This document shows positions 24,503 to 35,239 of a stretch of DNA of 64,000 bases, piece after piece. This DNA comes from Druceiella hillmani (Eukaryota > Arthropoda > Insecta > Lepidoptera > Hepialidae). The notes beneath the pieces are model-generated. The model saw nothing but the letters and a program-made list of their open reading frames with translations, was not told where the DNA came from and did no database searches. Every line of letters begins with the position of its first letter. Position 1 is the stretch's first letter. The position numbers were made by a program, and so were the translations under genes. The stretch lies in contig JAYKKI010000013.1 of assembly GCA_039881145.1 (NCBI GenBank), positions 40,319,501-40,383,500 of the forward strand, read 5' to 3'.

Positions 24503-25290
24503 GTTAAATAACTAATTTTTTTAGTGTTAAAAGTTCGTTTTCGAACTGAAAGTTTAGTTTATCATATCTCTAGGGAAAAACAATACAATCGGTCAAAGTA
24601 TACCCCTAAATCATTAACACAGTTTTTTGACATTAATGGTCGTTTGTTAATGTCAACCGCGAAAAGCCTGGAGAGTGAGTGGTAATAAAACCATGAAAGT
24701 CGTTTTCTACAATTTGTTGGAAATCAATTATTTTTTCCTTACGAAAAGTAATGAAAGATCTGAAAAAATGTGGTATTCGGATGGAGCAAATTCAAAAGAA
24801 AATGGTGGATGACAGAGAGCTTCCAAATCCATTACTTGTAATTTCAGCAACATGGCCTGTCTCTGTTTATTAATCTTGGCTGCTTAATCATTAAATCTCT
24901 CAATATTTTGTATATAGAAGACATCTTCTGTGATTGTTTGTTCAGGTTTCGTGGAACCGTGATGTTTAATACTAGCGCTGGACAAAAGTAAACAGGTAAA
25001 TATAGAAAATATATATTAATCGTACAGTCCTGTGCATGGTAGAAAAAGTTAAAGAACTACATGAAAATTCTGAACTGTTCCTAAATAAATCAATGTCAAA
25101 GTACTATTTTGAATAAAAAAATTACATTTTTTTATAGAAACACGTTTGAAATAGTACCCAAATATGATATTTAGAAGAAAATTCAAATAAAACCCAAATA
25201 TGACATTTAGAAACAAAAACAAGAAATATATTGTTAAAGTATTTCAGTTGTAAAACAATTTTTCATCCATCGTCTTATCTTTAAAACGTT

Positions 25291-25893
25291 ACTCCAGATG
25301 GCATCTCGCGCCAGGTTCAAATCCTCATTTACGGTAAATATCTGTACGTAAAATACTTTTAATTAGATTAATATTTATTTTGTGGAACTGTGTAAATTTA
25401 TGTGCCCAGTAACTCAGGCTGTTGTAAAATTATATGACTCCAACATGCATTGGGTTTTGTAATCGAATACATAAGCCATGGTGGTATCCCGCCCTAAGTT
25501 AAAATCCTCATTTACAAGAAATATTTGTGCAAGTCATGGAAGTGCTTTAATTAGTTCACCATTTATTGACTAGGAACATGTAAAATAATGCATCCAGTGA
25601 CTCAGACATGTGTCCAATAAAGTATTTAAAATATGCTAATATCACTCCCGACGAAATCTCATCCGATATTCAAATTCTTAAAACAGAGGTCATGGATATA
25701 TATTAATTAATTCACAATTTATCATTTGAAGCTTTGTGAAATAATGTGCTTAGTGCCTTAATTTGGTGTAGGCGACGGCATCTCGCCATCAGTTTACATC
25801 ATCATATAACTTAGAGATGTGTTTCAATTAATTCACCATTTATTATTTGGAACTGTGTGAAATAATATACTCAGTATCTCACTATGACTTAAT
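25291..25893 (+). repeat. Four diverged tandem units of about 120-190 bp
   Basis: Units start near 25291, 25480, 25641 and 25773. Each keeps, in order, a GGCATCTCGC-like start, an AAATCCTCATTTAC-like stretch, TTAATTA-TTCACCATTTATT, and GTG(T)GAAATAATGTGCCCAGTGACTCA. Units 1 and 2 are clearest and 3 and 4 are degraded. Block B has a single unit at about 56455-56610. Unit 1 includes GGTTCAAATCC, which matches the RNA polymerase III B-box consensus, so a tRNA-derived SINE origin is possible. I see no A-box, however. Confidence 0.65.
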
Positions 25894-26199
25894 TAGTTTA
25901 CCTCGCACTACTCAATTGGGCTATTTTATTAAAGTTTGTTATTGATGCAAATATGTATGTCCAAGTAATTATATTGCCGAAAGTAGCCATATTTCTTTTT
26001 ACTTAAGTTTAAGCATATTTAATTTTACCCGTCTTAACCGGATGTATATATAACACATTTATTATATTTCATATATAAATTCCAAATTTTTTTCTCATTT
26101 ATGATAAATGTATATTATCGGCATTGGAATATTCATTCCTCCGAAATTGTATATTAAATTCAATACAGTAAGAAAGTACGATCTTTCAGTCTCTTTAGC

Positions 26200-26484
26200 A
26201 TACAGCGTTGATATCGCATCACCATGCGATATCGCATCACCTCATATCAAGCTTTTAGTTTTGCAATTGCAATTTGAATTTTCTATACATTATACAGCGT
26301 TGATATCGCATCACCTCATATCAAGCTTTTAGTTTTGCAATTATATCAAGCTTTTAGTTTTGCTTTTAGTTGTGCAATTATATCAAGCTTTTAGTTTTGC
26401 AATTATATCAAGCTTTTAGTTTCGCATCACCTCATATCAAGCTTTTAGTTTTGCAATTGCAATTTGAATTTTCTATACATTATT
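26200..26484 (+). repeat. Nested tandem repeat array
   Basis: A longer unit starting TACAGCGTTGATATCGCATC recurs, and inside it a 25-27 bp subunit ATATCAAGCTTTTAGTTTTG occurs at least six times, separated by GCAATT spacers. The last unit ends with the same GCAATTTGAATTTTCTATACA as the first. The copies are almost identical, so the array expanded recently. The open frames across it (SPHIKLLVLQL repeated) are a by-product of the repeat. Confidence 0.9.
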
Positions 26485-27640
26485 CACTTAACACTCAGCC
26501 AGCTGGGCTATACAGTCATGTTTTAGCTAGTTTTATGCGAAGTAAATTGGGATGAAAATAAAGTCGGTGCATTAAATTGTTAAAAATGAATATAATGTCT
26601 TTTCGATAGAATATGTGTACTAAATGAATAATGACCGTGAATTGAAAACGGTACAGCAAACAATATTTTGGCCGTGTCAACCGTAAATCTAAAATTGTAT
26701 AAAAGAGCAAGAAAACAAAGTTAAATAGAGAAGTATGCCGAAAAAAGTTTGGCGTAACTGAATTAGAAAGAAGTTTAAACATAATGTTACTTTTTCGAAT
26801 ATTAAAAACGAAATGGTTCGTCGTTTAACGATCAGAAATGAATAAAAAAATAAAATATAATTTATGACCATACAACAAAATAAAAGAAGTTATCTTCATA
26901 AACGTGCATGTATTATAGTTTTAATGAAAATGGCCATAAAACTTAATGAAGTAACCAATATCCATTGCAAAAAAGAACCAATGTCTATTGCTTTTTAAAA
27001 CTGTAGCTATTGCCTAATAGGAGAAAAATAATCCATTAACCGGCAGTGAGAATAATTTTTTTTTCTGTTCTTTGTTAGTTTTATGTTGTTTTATAGTCGA
27101 TTCTATCGACCCTGCAAGTTTTATGGATTAGTATGTTACATTTGTGTACAGAGGATATAATGGACTTTTAAGATTAATTCATAGTATTGGGTTAAAGAGT
27201 TCCGAAAATAGGCATTTAAAGCTATGATGAAAATAACCTCATTCTTCATTAAAAAGTACCAGAAATATCATTTGCTGGATTGACGATTTCAACAAAAGAT
27301 TTATAAGCCTCCTATATTTGCATATGTAAGAAAGTCATTTTTATCCTTGTTACATCTGAATCTTAAAATTATGTTGATTATTGGTAGTTATTTTCCAATA
27401 AAATATTTGTTATTGTTCATATTATTTGCTATTAGAAGTCGGGAGATTATTTGTTGATAAATTAATTTGTCATAATATTGAAAAGTAAACAAATTTTTTA
27501 AAATACCAGTTCAACTATGCTTCAGTTAATCAATTTATCTGTATTAGTTAGATAAATAGGAAACTGACACGAAATAGTAATAATTTCTAAATGTTTTGTT
27601 GTGATGTAAAAAGTATAAGGGCCTGTAATTTATTAAAAAA
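26485..27640. other. Unrecognised AT-rich DNA
   Basis: Minus-strand frames of 60-88 codons near 26516-26871 are rich in Phe, Leu and Ile, as expected from AT-rich DNA. They match no family that I know. No RNA gene or mobile element was seen. Confidence 0.55.
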
Positions 27641-27643
27641 ATG

Positions 27644-27691
27644 GAGTGGAGTTTGTAAATGTATTCAAGCATACAATTACAAACTCCACTC
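27644..27691. repeat. Near-perfect foldback: 21-bp arms, 6-base loop
   Basis: The arms at 27644-27664 and 27671-27691 are reverse complements with one mismatch, and the loop is TCAAGC. The outer 15 bp are perfect (GAGTGGAGTTTGTAA). It is the same size class as the foldbacks at 11849, 12604 and 13284. Confidence 0.9.
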
Positions 27692-28205
27692 GACACAAAT
27701 TGAACCAATAAACCAATAACAAAAACAACATTTTCGGGTGATGAATATAATTAACTAATTGATTTGAAGAAATTTACAAAACATCTGAATATTAAACCTG
27801 TTTTTTTTCTTAAAAAAAAATCGGCGATGGTAAATGGGTTGCTCCTGCTGTCTCGCGCAACTCGATCGCACAATGCATGAGGCATTTGCTTAAACTGTTT
27901 TTGTATAACCTAAAGATTAATCTATTCTTATGCTAAGGTTAATCGATAAACTTTTCATTTGTCTCGACATATTTTTATTGTGGCCAATTCTTGTAAAATT
28001 AGTATATTCAGACGTTTGTTGCTATATGTTTGGTACTCCGTTCAAAAATACTTATTTCAAAAGAAATAAATTTGCTTATTTCTTATTTAAGTGCTTATAT
28101 TAGTTTCAAAGAATTCACATTATCGTCCCCTCATTGCTACGTATATCGCGAAATGAAGCATGAAAATTGTAAAATAAACTTTATTCCTTACATCTCTCTC
28201 TCCCT

Positions 28206-28317
<112 letters not shown>

Positions 28318-28444
28318 CATAATTTTATTCTAAAACTGTTAGTTATTAAATTATTAATGTTCCAAGAAATGAGAAGGGATGGGTTCTGGGAATAAGGAAA
28401 AAAGGTGGGGACAATGAGTATGTGTGAGAATTCGACAATGTGCC

Positions 28445-28486
28445 AGAACATTGTAGAAATTTCTTCAAATTTTTAGAACATTCTAA
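28445..28486. promoter_or_regulatory. Cluster of heat-shock-element-like sites (candidate)
   Basis: AGAAATTTCTTC at 28455-28466 and AGAACATTCT at 28475-28484 both fit the inverted nGAAnnTTCn unit bound by heat-shock factor. A further AGAAC lies at 28445. I see no promoter or gene next to it, so it may be chance or lie within an old mobile element. Confidence 0.3.
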
Positions 28487-28629
28487 AAAAACTAGAACTT
28501 TCATATTAGACGTCATACATTCACCGCAACCACCATATTGGACGATAGGAGGGTTGAGGCTACTGCCACGCACAAATGTCATTCGTCTGCCATATGTAGT
28601 TTTGGCAAATCTAATCTCCAGGAGGTTCT

Positions 28630-28673
28630 AATATTGAACACACAAGAAATTAAATTAGTTAGTGTTCAATATT
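28630..28673. repeat. Inverted repeat, 12-bp arms, 20-base spacer
   Basis: AATATTGAACAC at 28630-28641 and its exact complement at 28662-28673. It could be the terminal repeats of a very short element or a chance palindrome. Confidence 0.6.
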
Positions 28674-29366
28674 TCGAGGCTTCACAAGCACATAAAAGTT
28701 TATATTTTGTACCATATACGCGAAATGTATTTTATCACACCGCTGTAAAAAAGAGATACCAAAAATTTAGATTTTTGTGTTGATTTGATGGAAAATATTT
28801 AGAACTTGGGGTTACTCGTAGACCTCAGTAAAGGTAAAAAGCAATGTCATGCAATGGTGGACTACTTCTAAATTTTCTACTTTTTAATTATCCTGAAAAT
28901 GTAGGTTAATAAAAAACTAGTAGTGACAAAGTTATAAAAATGATGGAAAAATAAATGAGTCATGACTTTATAAATTGAATGGTATGTATAGAGTGGGCAT
29001 GTCTCGCTGTCTCCTACGCTCTCGTAGAATACAATGAGGATTACTATATACAATTCGGCAAGACTGTCTTTCTCTGAACGTTAAATATAAACTATTATAA
29101 TTCCGTAAATTTTTAAAATTTATCAAAATTATTTTCTCTAATTAGAAATGATGATTTCATGCATAAAAAAGAAATTTATAAAACATCTCATCATTTTAAA
29201 CCTTTGGGATGTGGCTGACGTACGTCTCCTTGATATTACCGAATACACCGTGTGGGAATACAAAAAATAACAAAATTAAAAAATTGCGTACGCCATTATC
29301 CTAATCACTCTGCGTAGCTACGTACTACGCTTCGCACATGACGGTTTAAATTTATATTTCATAAAT

Positions 29367-29419
29367 ATACGTATACTGATCTCTAAATGCCAGATGTATT
29401 TAGAGATTAGTATACGTAT
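29367..29419. repeat. Near-perfect foldback: 22-bp arms, 9-base loop
   Basis: The arms at 29367-29388 and 29398-29419 are reverse complements with a single transition mismatch, and the loop is GCCAGATGT. This is the same class as the 21-bp foldbacks elsewhere in the window. Confidence 0.9.
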
Positions 29420-29609
29420 GTTTATAATATGTAAATGGACGAAATTGCGAATAGCTGAATTATCTAAATTATTTTTAGATTTCAATCTTAGTTTATCTCT
29501 AATATACATGTTTTAAAATTAGATGACCTATTGTTAGTAATAAAATAAAAATAATTTCGATGAATTATAGGTTGAATGATTAAATATAATTTCACGAAGA
29601 CATCTCCAA

Positions 29610-29745
29610 GCTTTATGTTCCTGTTTCGCCTAGACAAATATGCCATCGGTCTGATGAGTTCGGTCATAAACAAAAAGTTACAAACGAATATTTTATTCAT
29701 ATTTCAATCCGCGGAAAGGAAGAAAAACTACATCCGACGTTACGA
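29610..29745 (-). repeat. Dispersed repeat, copy 2 (minus orientation)
   Basis: Inverted homologue of 2862-2990. On the minus strand it shows GTCGGATGTAG, TTTTTCTTCC, ATATGAATAAAA, then GTAACTTTTTG and TTATGACC in the same order as copy 1. The class of element is unknown. Confidence 0.5.
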
Positions 29746-29869
29746 ATAAAATATGAAGAGAACGGCCTATTCCAAACGGAGTATTTCTTTTAATTTCCAT
29801 TGCTAAAGAAAATACTTTTGTTTCCGTTACTTTCCACTCGCTCATTTATTATACTGACTTTTTTATAAA

Positions 29870-32800
29870 TAAACACAAAAATGTGTGAGGTATCATTTAA
29901 AAAGGGTAAATTTGAAAGAATTCTATTTCACATATAATGTCTTCCGCATTAATTGGCTTTATATTTGTATTGAACACGGTGTATATGTACAATTATTAAA
30001 CAAACAAAATGCGCTACTGTTGTTTATCTCACGTAGCAAGTATTAAGTTAAGTTTTGATTTTGGATGTTAATATCAGAGGGTAAATTATAAAATAAAGAA
30101 TAGTATCTTCAAAGTTGTAGAATATAAAATGAAAATATATGGAAGTAAGAATTCAGTAACACGTATTTTTTTAAGGACATGTTTGAACATTTTTCGGAAA
30201 AAAAACAATCGTTTAGAAAAATTGAGAATTAAGTTTAAATTCAACCAAAATTATCAGGATTGCACAAATTTAGCGTGAATAATTGTTATATTAAATTCAA
30301 TAGTTTATTTTCTTATAACGGCTGAATCAATGGTTTTAGAAAAAGTTTTCGACAAAATAATATTTCACAATGTAAGAAACTACTTTTTTTCGTACACGTT
30401 TATAATTTTTCTTTTAATTAGTCTACAGTGCACTCGTGATTCAATGCTTATTTTCATTGCTCAAAATCTGTTCATATAATTTTGGTGAGATTTCATCCAC
30501 AATCAATATTAGATACATATTATCTATTTTAAAATAATTTCGTTTAACTACATCGAATGCCAAAATACTTGTAACCTTCAATATGACTTTTAAAGCTAAA
30601 ACAAGGGTTACTAGCCTTATTGAAATTGAGCCTAATGTTAAAAGAAAATTTCTAGTGTCTACGCAAATGCCAAACCTTCGTGAGGTAGTTTAAAATTGAA
30701 GAAACTTAATGTCATTCTGATTTCCGAGTTTCAAATGTCTCTATTTGTCAGACAGGTCGAGTTTATTGGTTATTTGAAGGTTTGATTAGTCTAATAGGAT
30801 ATAAACGACATAATTATATTCAATTAAAAACTATAACAAAATATAGCGACGCAGAGCTGATGAGAAATAGCCGTTATACAAAAAGAAATATTCTATTTAC
30901 CCGGCGTCTTGTCTCATGTTGCGGATCTGCAGTTGACATTAATCGTAATTGAATATTGTAATTCCATAACAATATTCTTCAGAGCAATAAAAAAGAGATG
31001 GAAATCTGACTTGTAGAGAGTTATACAAACTATTGGAAAAACGTAATTTAATAAAGATGTTGATTGGAGCGAACCATGCAAGTTACTTTCATCCTTACTA
31101 AGATTACATAATTATATAAGTTTTTATTTTGTATTTTCTGTTTCTTAATTACGATATGTATTTTTAGTTTCAATTTAATTAACAATGTACGTCTCAAATT
31201 AACTTAATTATTTAATTTATGACGTTTTCATGTGCACTATTATATACACGAAAACGTTAAAAAAGAAAATTCAATTGAAAAAACATGTATTAGCATTGAA
31301 TCACAAACTCATCTACGACGAAGAATAAATTATGCCGTTCTTCGTTCTAAATTACTTTTTATGAGAATCCCTGAATTCTAATAGCATATTGGAACATATT
31401 ATAGGCCTTATTAAAAATGCACATGAGTAAATGATTTGATGAATTCAGTATGCTTTGATGATTGTATGTCGCTGGTAGCAAAATGTGGAGATGAGAGGGA
31501 TGCAAATTACGAATATAGAATACGTTAATGGAACTTGTAGTAAGGTTTAGCTTTTTTTTAAAGTATTGGGTTCACTCGATCAGAATATATGCGAATTTAA
31601 TTTTTTTAAACGGAGCTACAAATGTTTAAATCACGCATTAAAGTTCATCACAAAGGCATACAAATGACAAATGGGCGCGGCCAGAATTTAATATGGAATT
31701 ATGCTTAGAAAAATATGGCATCAATATTCACTAGTCAGCACATACGAAGTAGTGTGAACAGCGTCACCAAACTAAAATTTTCAATTGATAGTATACATGA
31801 CAGCAAAAAAAAATTTACAAAAAAGAAGTGGGGTAAGTAATTAATAGATTAAGTATATTAGGCATTAGTGGTAAAGAATATTGTAAAACTCTTGCTTCAG
31901 AGGATTATAATGGAAAATAAAAGACAAAAATAAGAAGAAACATAATAAGTGTCTGTATGTGGAATGGGAGGAGGTGTTTACAATGAAACAAATTAAGCCA
32001 CGCCTATATTTAAAATCGAACAAATGTAACAAATAAACCAGAATTTTAGAGATTATGTTATAACAAAGAAGAACTAAACAGGTCTCGGCATACCAATAAC
32101 GATAACCTATATCCTAGTAAAATTAACTAAAGAAATTTACTATACTAACGTAAGGTTTATTCCCAATCAGTCAAGGTTTGTATTAAACACGTAATATGTA
32201 CCATGACTTCAAATTGTGACAGACAGGATATTTGTACTTGAATACGAGTATTTGAATTTATTTTAGTTTCGATACTTCATAGTCATAGATTTAAATAAAT
32301 ATTCTAGGTCTTTGGTATGCAGAAAATAAAATTTACAAATTGATAATAATAACCGTTTCAATTTATTATAAGTTTTACTCAAAGAAAAATGGGTGAAGCG
32401 TCTGTAGTTAATACATGAAATACAATTTATACTGTAATCTCATTTCAATAACGCTTTCGTCAAAACGAAGGAGTGCGAAACTGTAACTGACATAATTTGA
32501 ATATTTCGTTTATCGTACGTACGTTTTTGAAACTAGATATACGCGTGAAATAGTTATGAATTTATTTCGAAAGACATAAACACATTGAGAAATGACGTAA
32601 TGAAATATGAAGATTGAATTACGTCAAATGAGGATTGATACCTGAGTGACCCCTTTAGAAAGGTCAATTCGGAAAAGATGTTAATACTCATACACATACA
32701 TATACGAATTAAATAATATAATCGATGAAAGACTAGGATACTTATAACAGATAGGAACAATTATTTAGCTTCGAAGGTCACGTAAAACGGTTCTACTTTG

Positions 32801-32880
32801 TACTTTTATTAACATCCAAAAATTAATTATTTTTTTGCTTCAATAGAACAATGTGTCTTTTAGCTGTCAAAATCATATCA
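29870..32880. other. Unrecognised AT-rich DNA
   Basis: Three kilobases with no open frame above 70 codons and no family recognised. It contains only dispersed short A and T runs. Confidence 0.6.
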
Positions 32881-32908
32881 ATACCAGGCCTCACTAGCCC
32901 GACCCTCA

Positions 32909-32911
<3 letters not shown>

Positions 32912-32949
<38 letters not shown>
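32912..32949. repeat. (TA)n microsatellite followed by poly(T)
   Basis: A 38-base TA run followed by a run of fourteen T residues. Confidence 0.96.
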
Positions 32950-32951
<2 letters not shown>

Positions 32952-33167
32952 TTTTTTTTTTTTTTAAATAGTGTCAAAGTTACCTTGAGTGTGGGATTTA
33001 TTTGACAAGACATTGAAATGCAACTTAAGTCAAAGCTCTAAAGCATAAAGTTTACTTTGACATCATTTTGATTAAAAAATATTAATATGTTATGCATTAT
33101 GCAGAAAATAAACTTAAAAGCAACGAGTTTTGTCAAACAATTCGTTATTTTTGTTAAATAAATATTT

Positions 33168-33567
33168 AACATGATACTAGCAAACGTTTAGGGTATAATT
33201 ATGGGCACGTATTCAGTATTGTAATTATCCCTGAAATCATAATTAACTTTCGCATGATTACAATTTACTTTAGCAATTAACTTAAAAAATTTGAAAAAAA
33301 AACAGATAAAGTTGAAAAATAATTATTAATCTGTATCCTCGCACACCATACATTTATAAGCAGGATTGGTGTAGCCTTTATAACATGATACTGGCAAACA
33401 TTTAGGGTATAATTATGGGCACGTATTCAGTATTTTAATTATCTCTGAAATCATAATTATATGCATGCATGATTACAAAACATATAAAGTTAAAAATAAT
33501 TATTAATCTGTTTCCTCGCACACCATACATTCATAAATAGGATTGGTGGAGCCTTTATTACACATAC
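33168..33567 (+). repeat. Tandem duplication of the transposase 3' end, 214 bp period
   Basis: The segments starting AACATGATACT at 33168 and 33382 are about 90% alike by eye. On the minus strand each contains a C-terminal coding end: TNPIYECMVCEETD-stop in the unit nearest the transposase (stop at 33503-33505) and TNPAYKCMVCEDTD-stop in the outer unit. The last coding residues and 3' flank of the mobile element were therefore duplicated in tandem. Shared coding sense in both suggests this happened while the element was still fairly young. Confidence 0.8.
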
Positions 33568-34726
33568 TACAAATCTAATTTTTTCAAGTGATGCAGCAAA
33601 TACAATCAGCAACATTGTGGTAGAACCAGAAGTCACACTTACAAATGTTATCCGTCTTCTTGCACGTTATTCCCTTCTTGCGAGACAAATCACTTAGAGG
33701 AACATCTTCATAGGAAGAAGTTTGGTCTATTGCATGCGGCATAGAAGAAATTAAGGGGATTGATGCGAATATCAGGATATCCTTCATAGCTGAAACAGTT
33801 TCAACCGCTGACACATCTTTTTCGATTTTTGGGACATCATCGATTGTTGGAATATCTTATTTTGTTGCAGATATATGTGTACCTGGGTTATAACCGACTT
33901 TCTTTCCTCTTCTTTATCGAATTCTCCCAGAGTTGTAGCCGCTCGTTTCTTTTAAAAACTCAAACAGACCGTGGTTGAGGACACGTTCAGTCTCTTCTAA
34001 GCGATCTGCTAAAAGCTTTTCAAAACGGATTCCGGATCAAAAAGGCAAAGACTTGTAGTTCTGAAGGAGCGATTAGATTAGTATAGATTTTTCTTTATAT
34101 TAGGAGCCAATGCATCTATCAATTTCTAAAGCAGTATGTGAAACTGTGATTTCGGGATGGCTCCGCATGTTCTCAATCCTTTTCTCCAGTTGTCCAGAAT
34201 CTTCCGCCATTGTTTCTTTAAAGGTCCATAGATACTCACGTCCAGTGGTTGCATTGTGTGCGTCGAGTTTGATGTCAGAGCTGTAAAATAAATGTTGTTT
34301 CCCAGTGCAATTTTGATAATGAATTGGTCTCCATCAATTGGTCTTCACATGACGCTAATAAATGATTTCGACTGTTCCTGGACTCTTTCGACGCGTTTCT
34401 GCCCTTGGTGTACTCGAACTTTTATCGTCCCTGGATCGTCTGTAATACTTGTCTCATCATAATTATAAAATAGAGCAGACCATGTCTCCTATAAAGGTGG
34501 TCTCAAGTTATCATAAAACCCTTTAATCTCGTGAATACCCATTGATGCTCTTGAAGTTTTAATTTTTGTGGCCAGTCTGAGTGAGGTTATTCCGAGCTGC
34601 AAATTCGTTCACAAATTGCCTTTCCACTGCTTTACTATTCTACCTTCCTTATTGATAAACATTTGAATGATATCACTTCCGCAACGATTTTGCAAGGCTA
34701 TCATTGCTAAAATGTTTATAGTTTCG
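33503..34726 (-). pseudogene. pogo/jerky-like (DDE_1, CENP-B type) transposase remnant
   Basis: The minus strand, read across many stops, follows the order of a pogo-like transposase. Near 34600-34720 is a degraded N-terminal stretch with INKEGRIVKQWK. SRASMGIHEIKGFYDNL follows at about 34500-34550. YDETSITDDPGTIKVRVHQG at about 34400-34460 corresponds to the family's first catalytic aspartate (usually NYDETNLTDDPG). A deletion removes the central part. Then THTMQPLDVSIYGPLKKQWR near 34200-34260 holds the third catalytic aspartate region (QPLDV). The C-terminal part ends in a cysteine-rich stretch with CKKTDNICKCDFWF, CSMCN and YECMVCEETD. In-frame stops and the internal deletion make it inactive. 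Such sequences can also be domesticated genes, but the stops argue against that. Confidence 0.78.
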
Positions 34727-34912
34727 GGCACCCAGTTTTCTGTTATACATTCTGATCATTGCAACTTATTTATATGCAAATAAAAGCAAGGTTAACCCAT
34801 AACGAACAACAAAAACATATTTACCGCCGATTAAATTACAAATATATTCTAATCTACTCAAAACTATATATGTTAACATAAATAATACTATAAACTTACC
34901 GAAAACTGGGCA
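34727..34912. mobile_element. Candidate MITE nested at the 5' end of the DDE transposase remnant
   Basis: A 186-bp AT-rich stretch is bounded by imperfect inverted ends, CACCCAGTTTTCTGTTA on the left and, complemented from the right, TGCCCAGTTTTCGGTAA. It interrupts or abuts the transposase remnant. The shared CAGTTTTC recalls the CAGT start of pogo-type termini. No clear target duplication is visible, so it could instead be internal or terminal sequence of the larger element. Confidence 0.4.
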
Positions 34913-35239
34913 TCTAAATAGAATGAAGCCGTATTTTAAGCAACACACTAAAAACACCAACGATGAACACGCTCGGACTAGTCGATAAATTAGGCGATCA
35001 CAACGCAAACCACTCCCTGCATTCCTTTCCAGTCACACAAGACTACGCGAATTCGCTCCGCACACGTTTAAATCATATTTTGGCGCTCTTTCAAAGTAGC
35101 CCCAAAAAATGTCAAAGTTACGGTATTTGTTTTATTAATTCACTTTTTGGCTCGGTACTTCCTCACACGTTATCTGAAATAAATTCGTTTGAAAATTGTG
35201 TTTCAATAAATATTAAGAGTGATCTTGAAGTTTTATGAA

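Larger units (their letters stand above)
13560..25440 (+). repeat. Segmental duplication block A
   Basis: This is one of two collinear direct copies of a long non-coding segment; the other is block B at about 39930-56610. Aligned anchors in order (A to B): 13565/39935, 14195/40675, 14590/41015, 15390/41200, 15945/42222, 16370/43060, 16860/43795, 17330/44620, 18770/46105, 19000/46555, 19640/47165, 20280/47580, 20600/47990, 20870/50950, 21300/51400 and 25150/56300. Substitutions and indels are common, so the duplication is old. Insertions only in A include a roughly 600-bp stretch at 14700-15350, two Penelope-like copies and at least one mariner. The interval 21.5-25.1 kb is poorly alignable by eye. 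No long frame is conserved between the copies. Confidence 0.85.

Noticed and set aside
26200..26484. CRISPR-like array
   Set aside because: The repeats are nested and lack unique spacers of uniform length, and the window is clearly eukaryotic.
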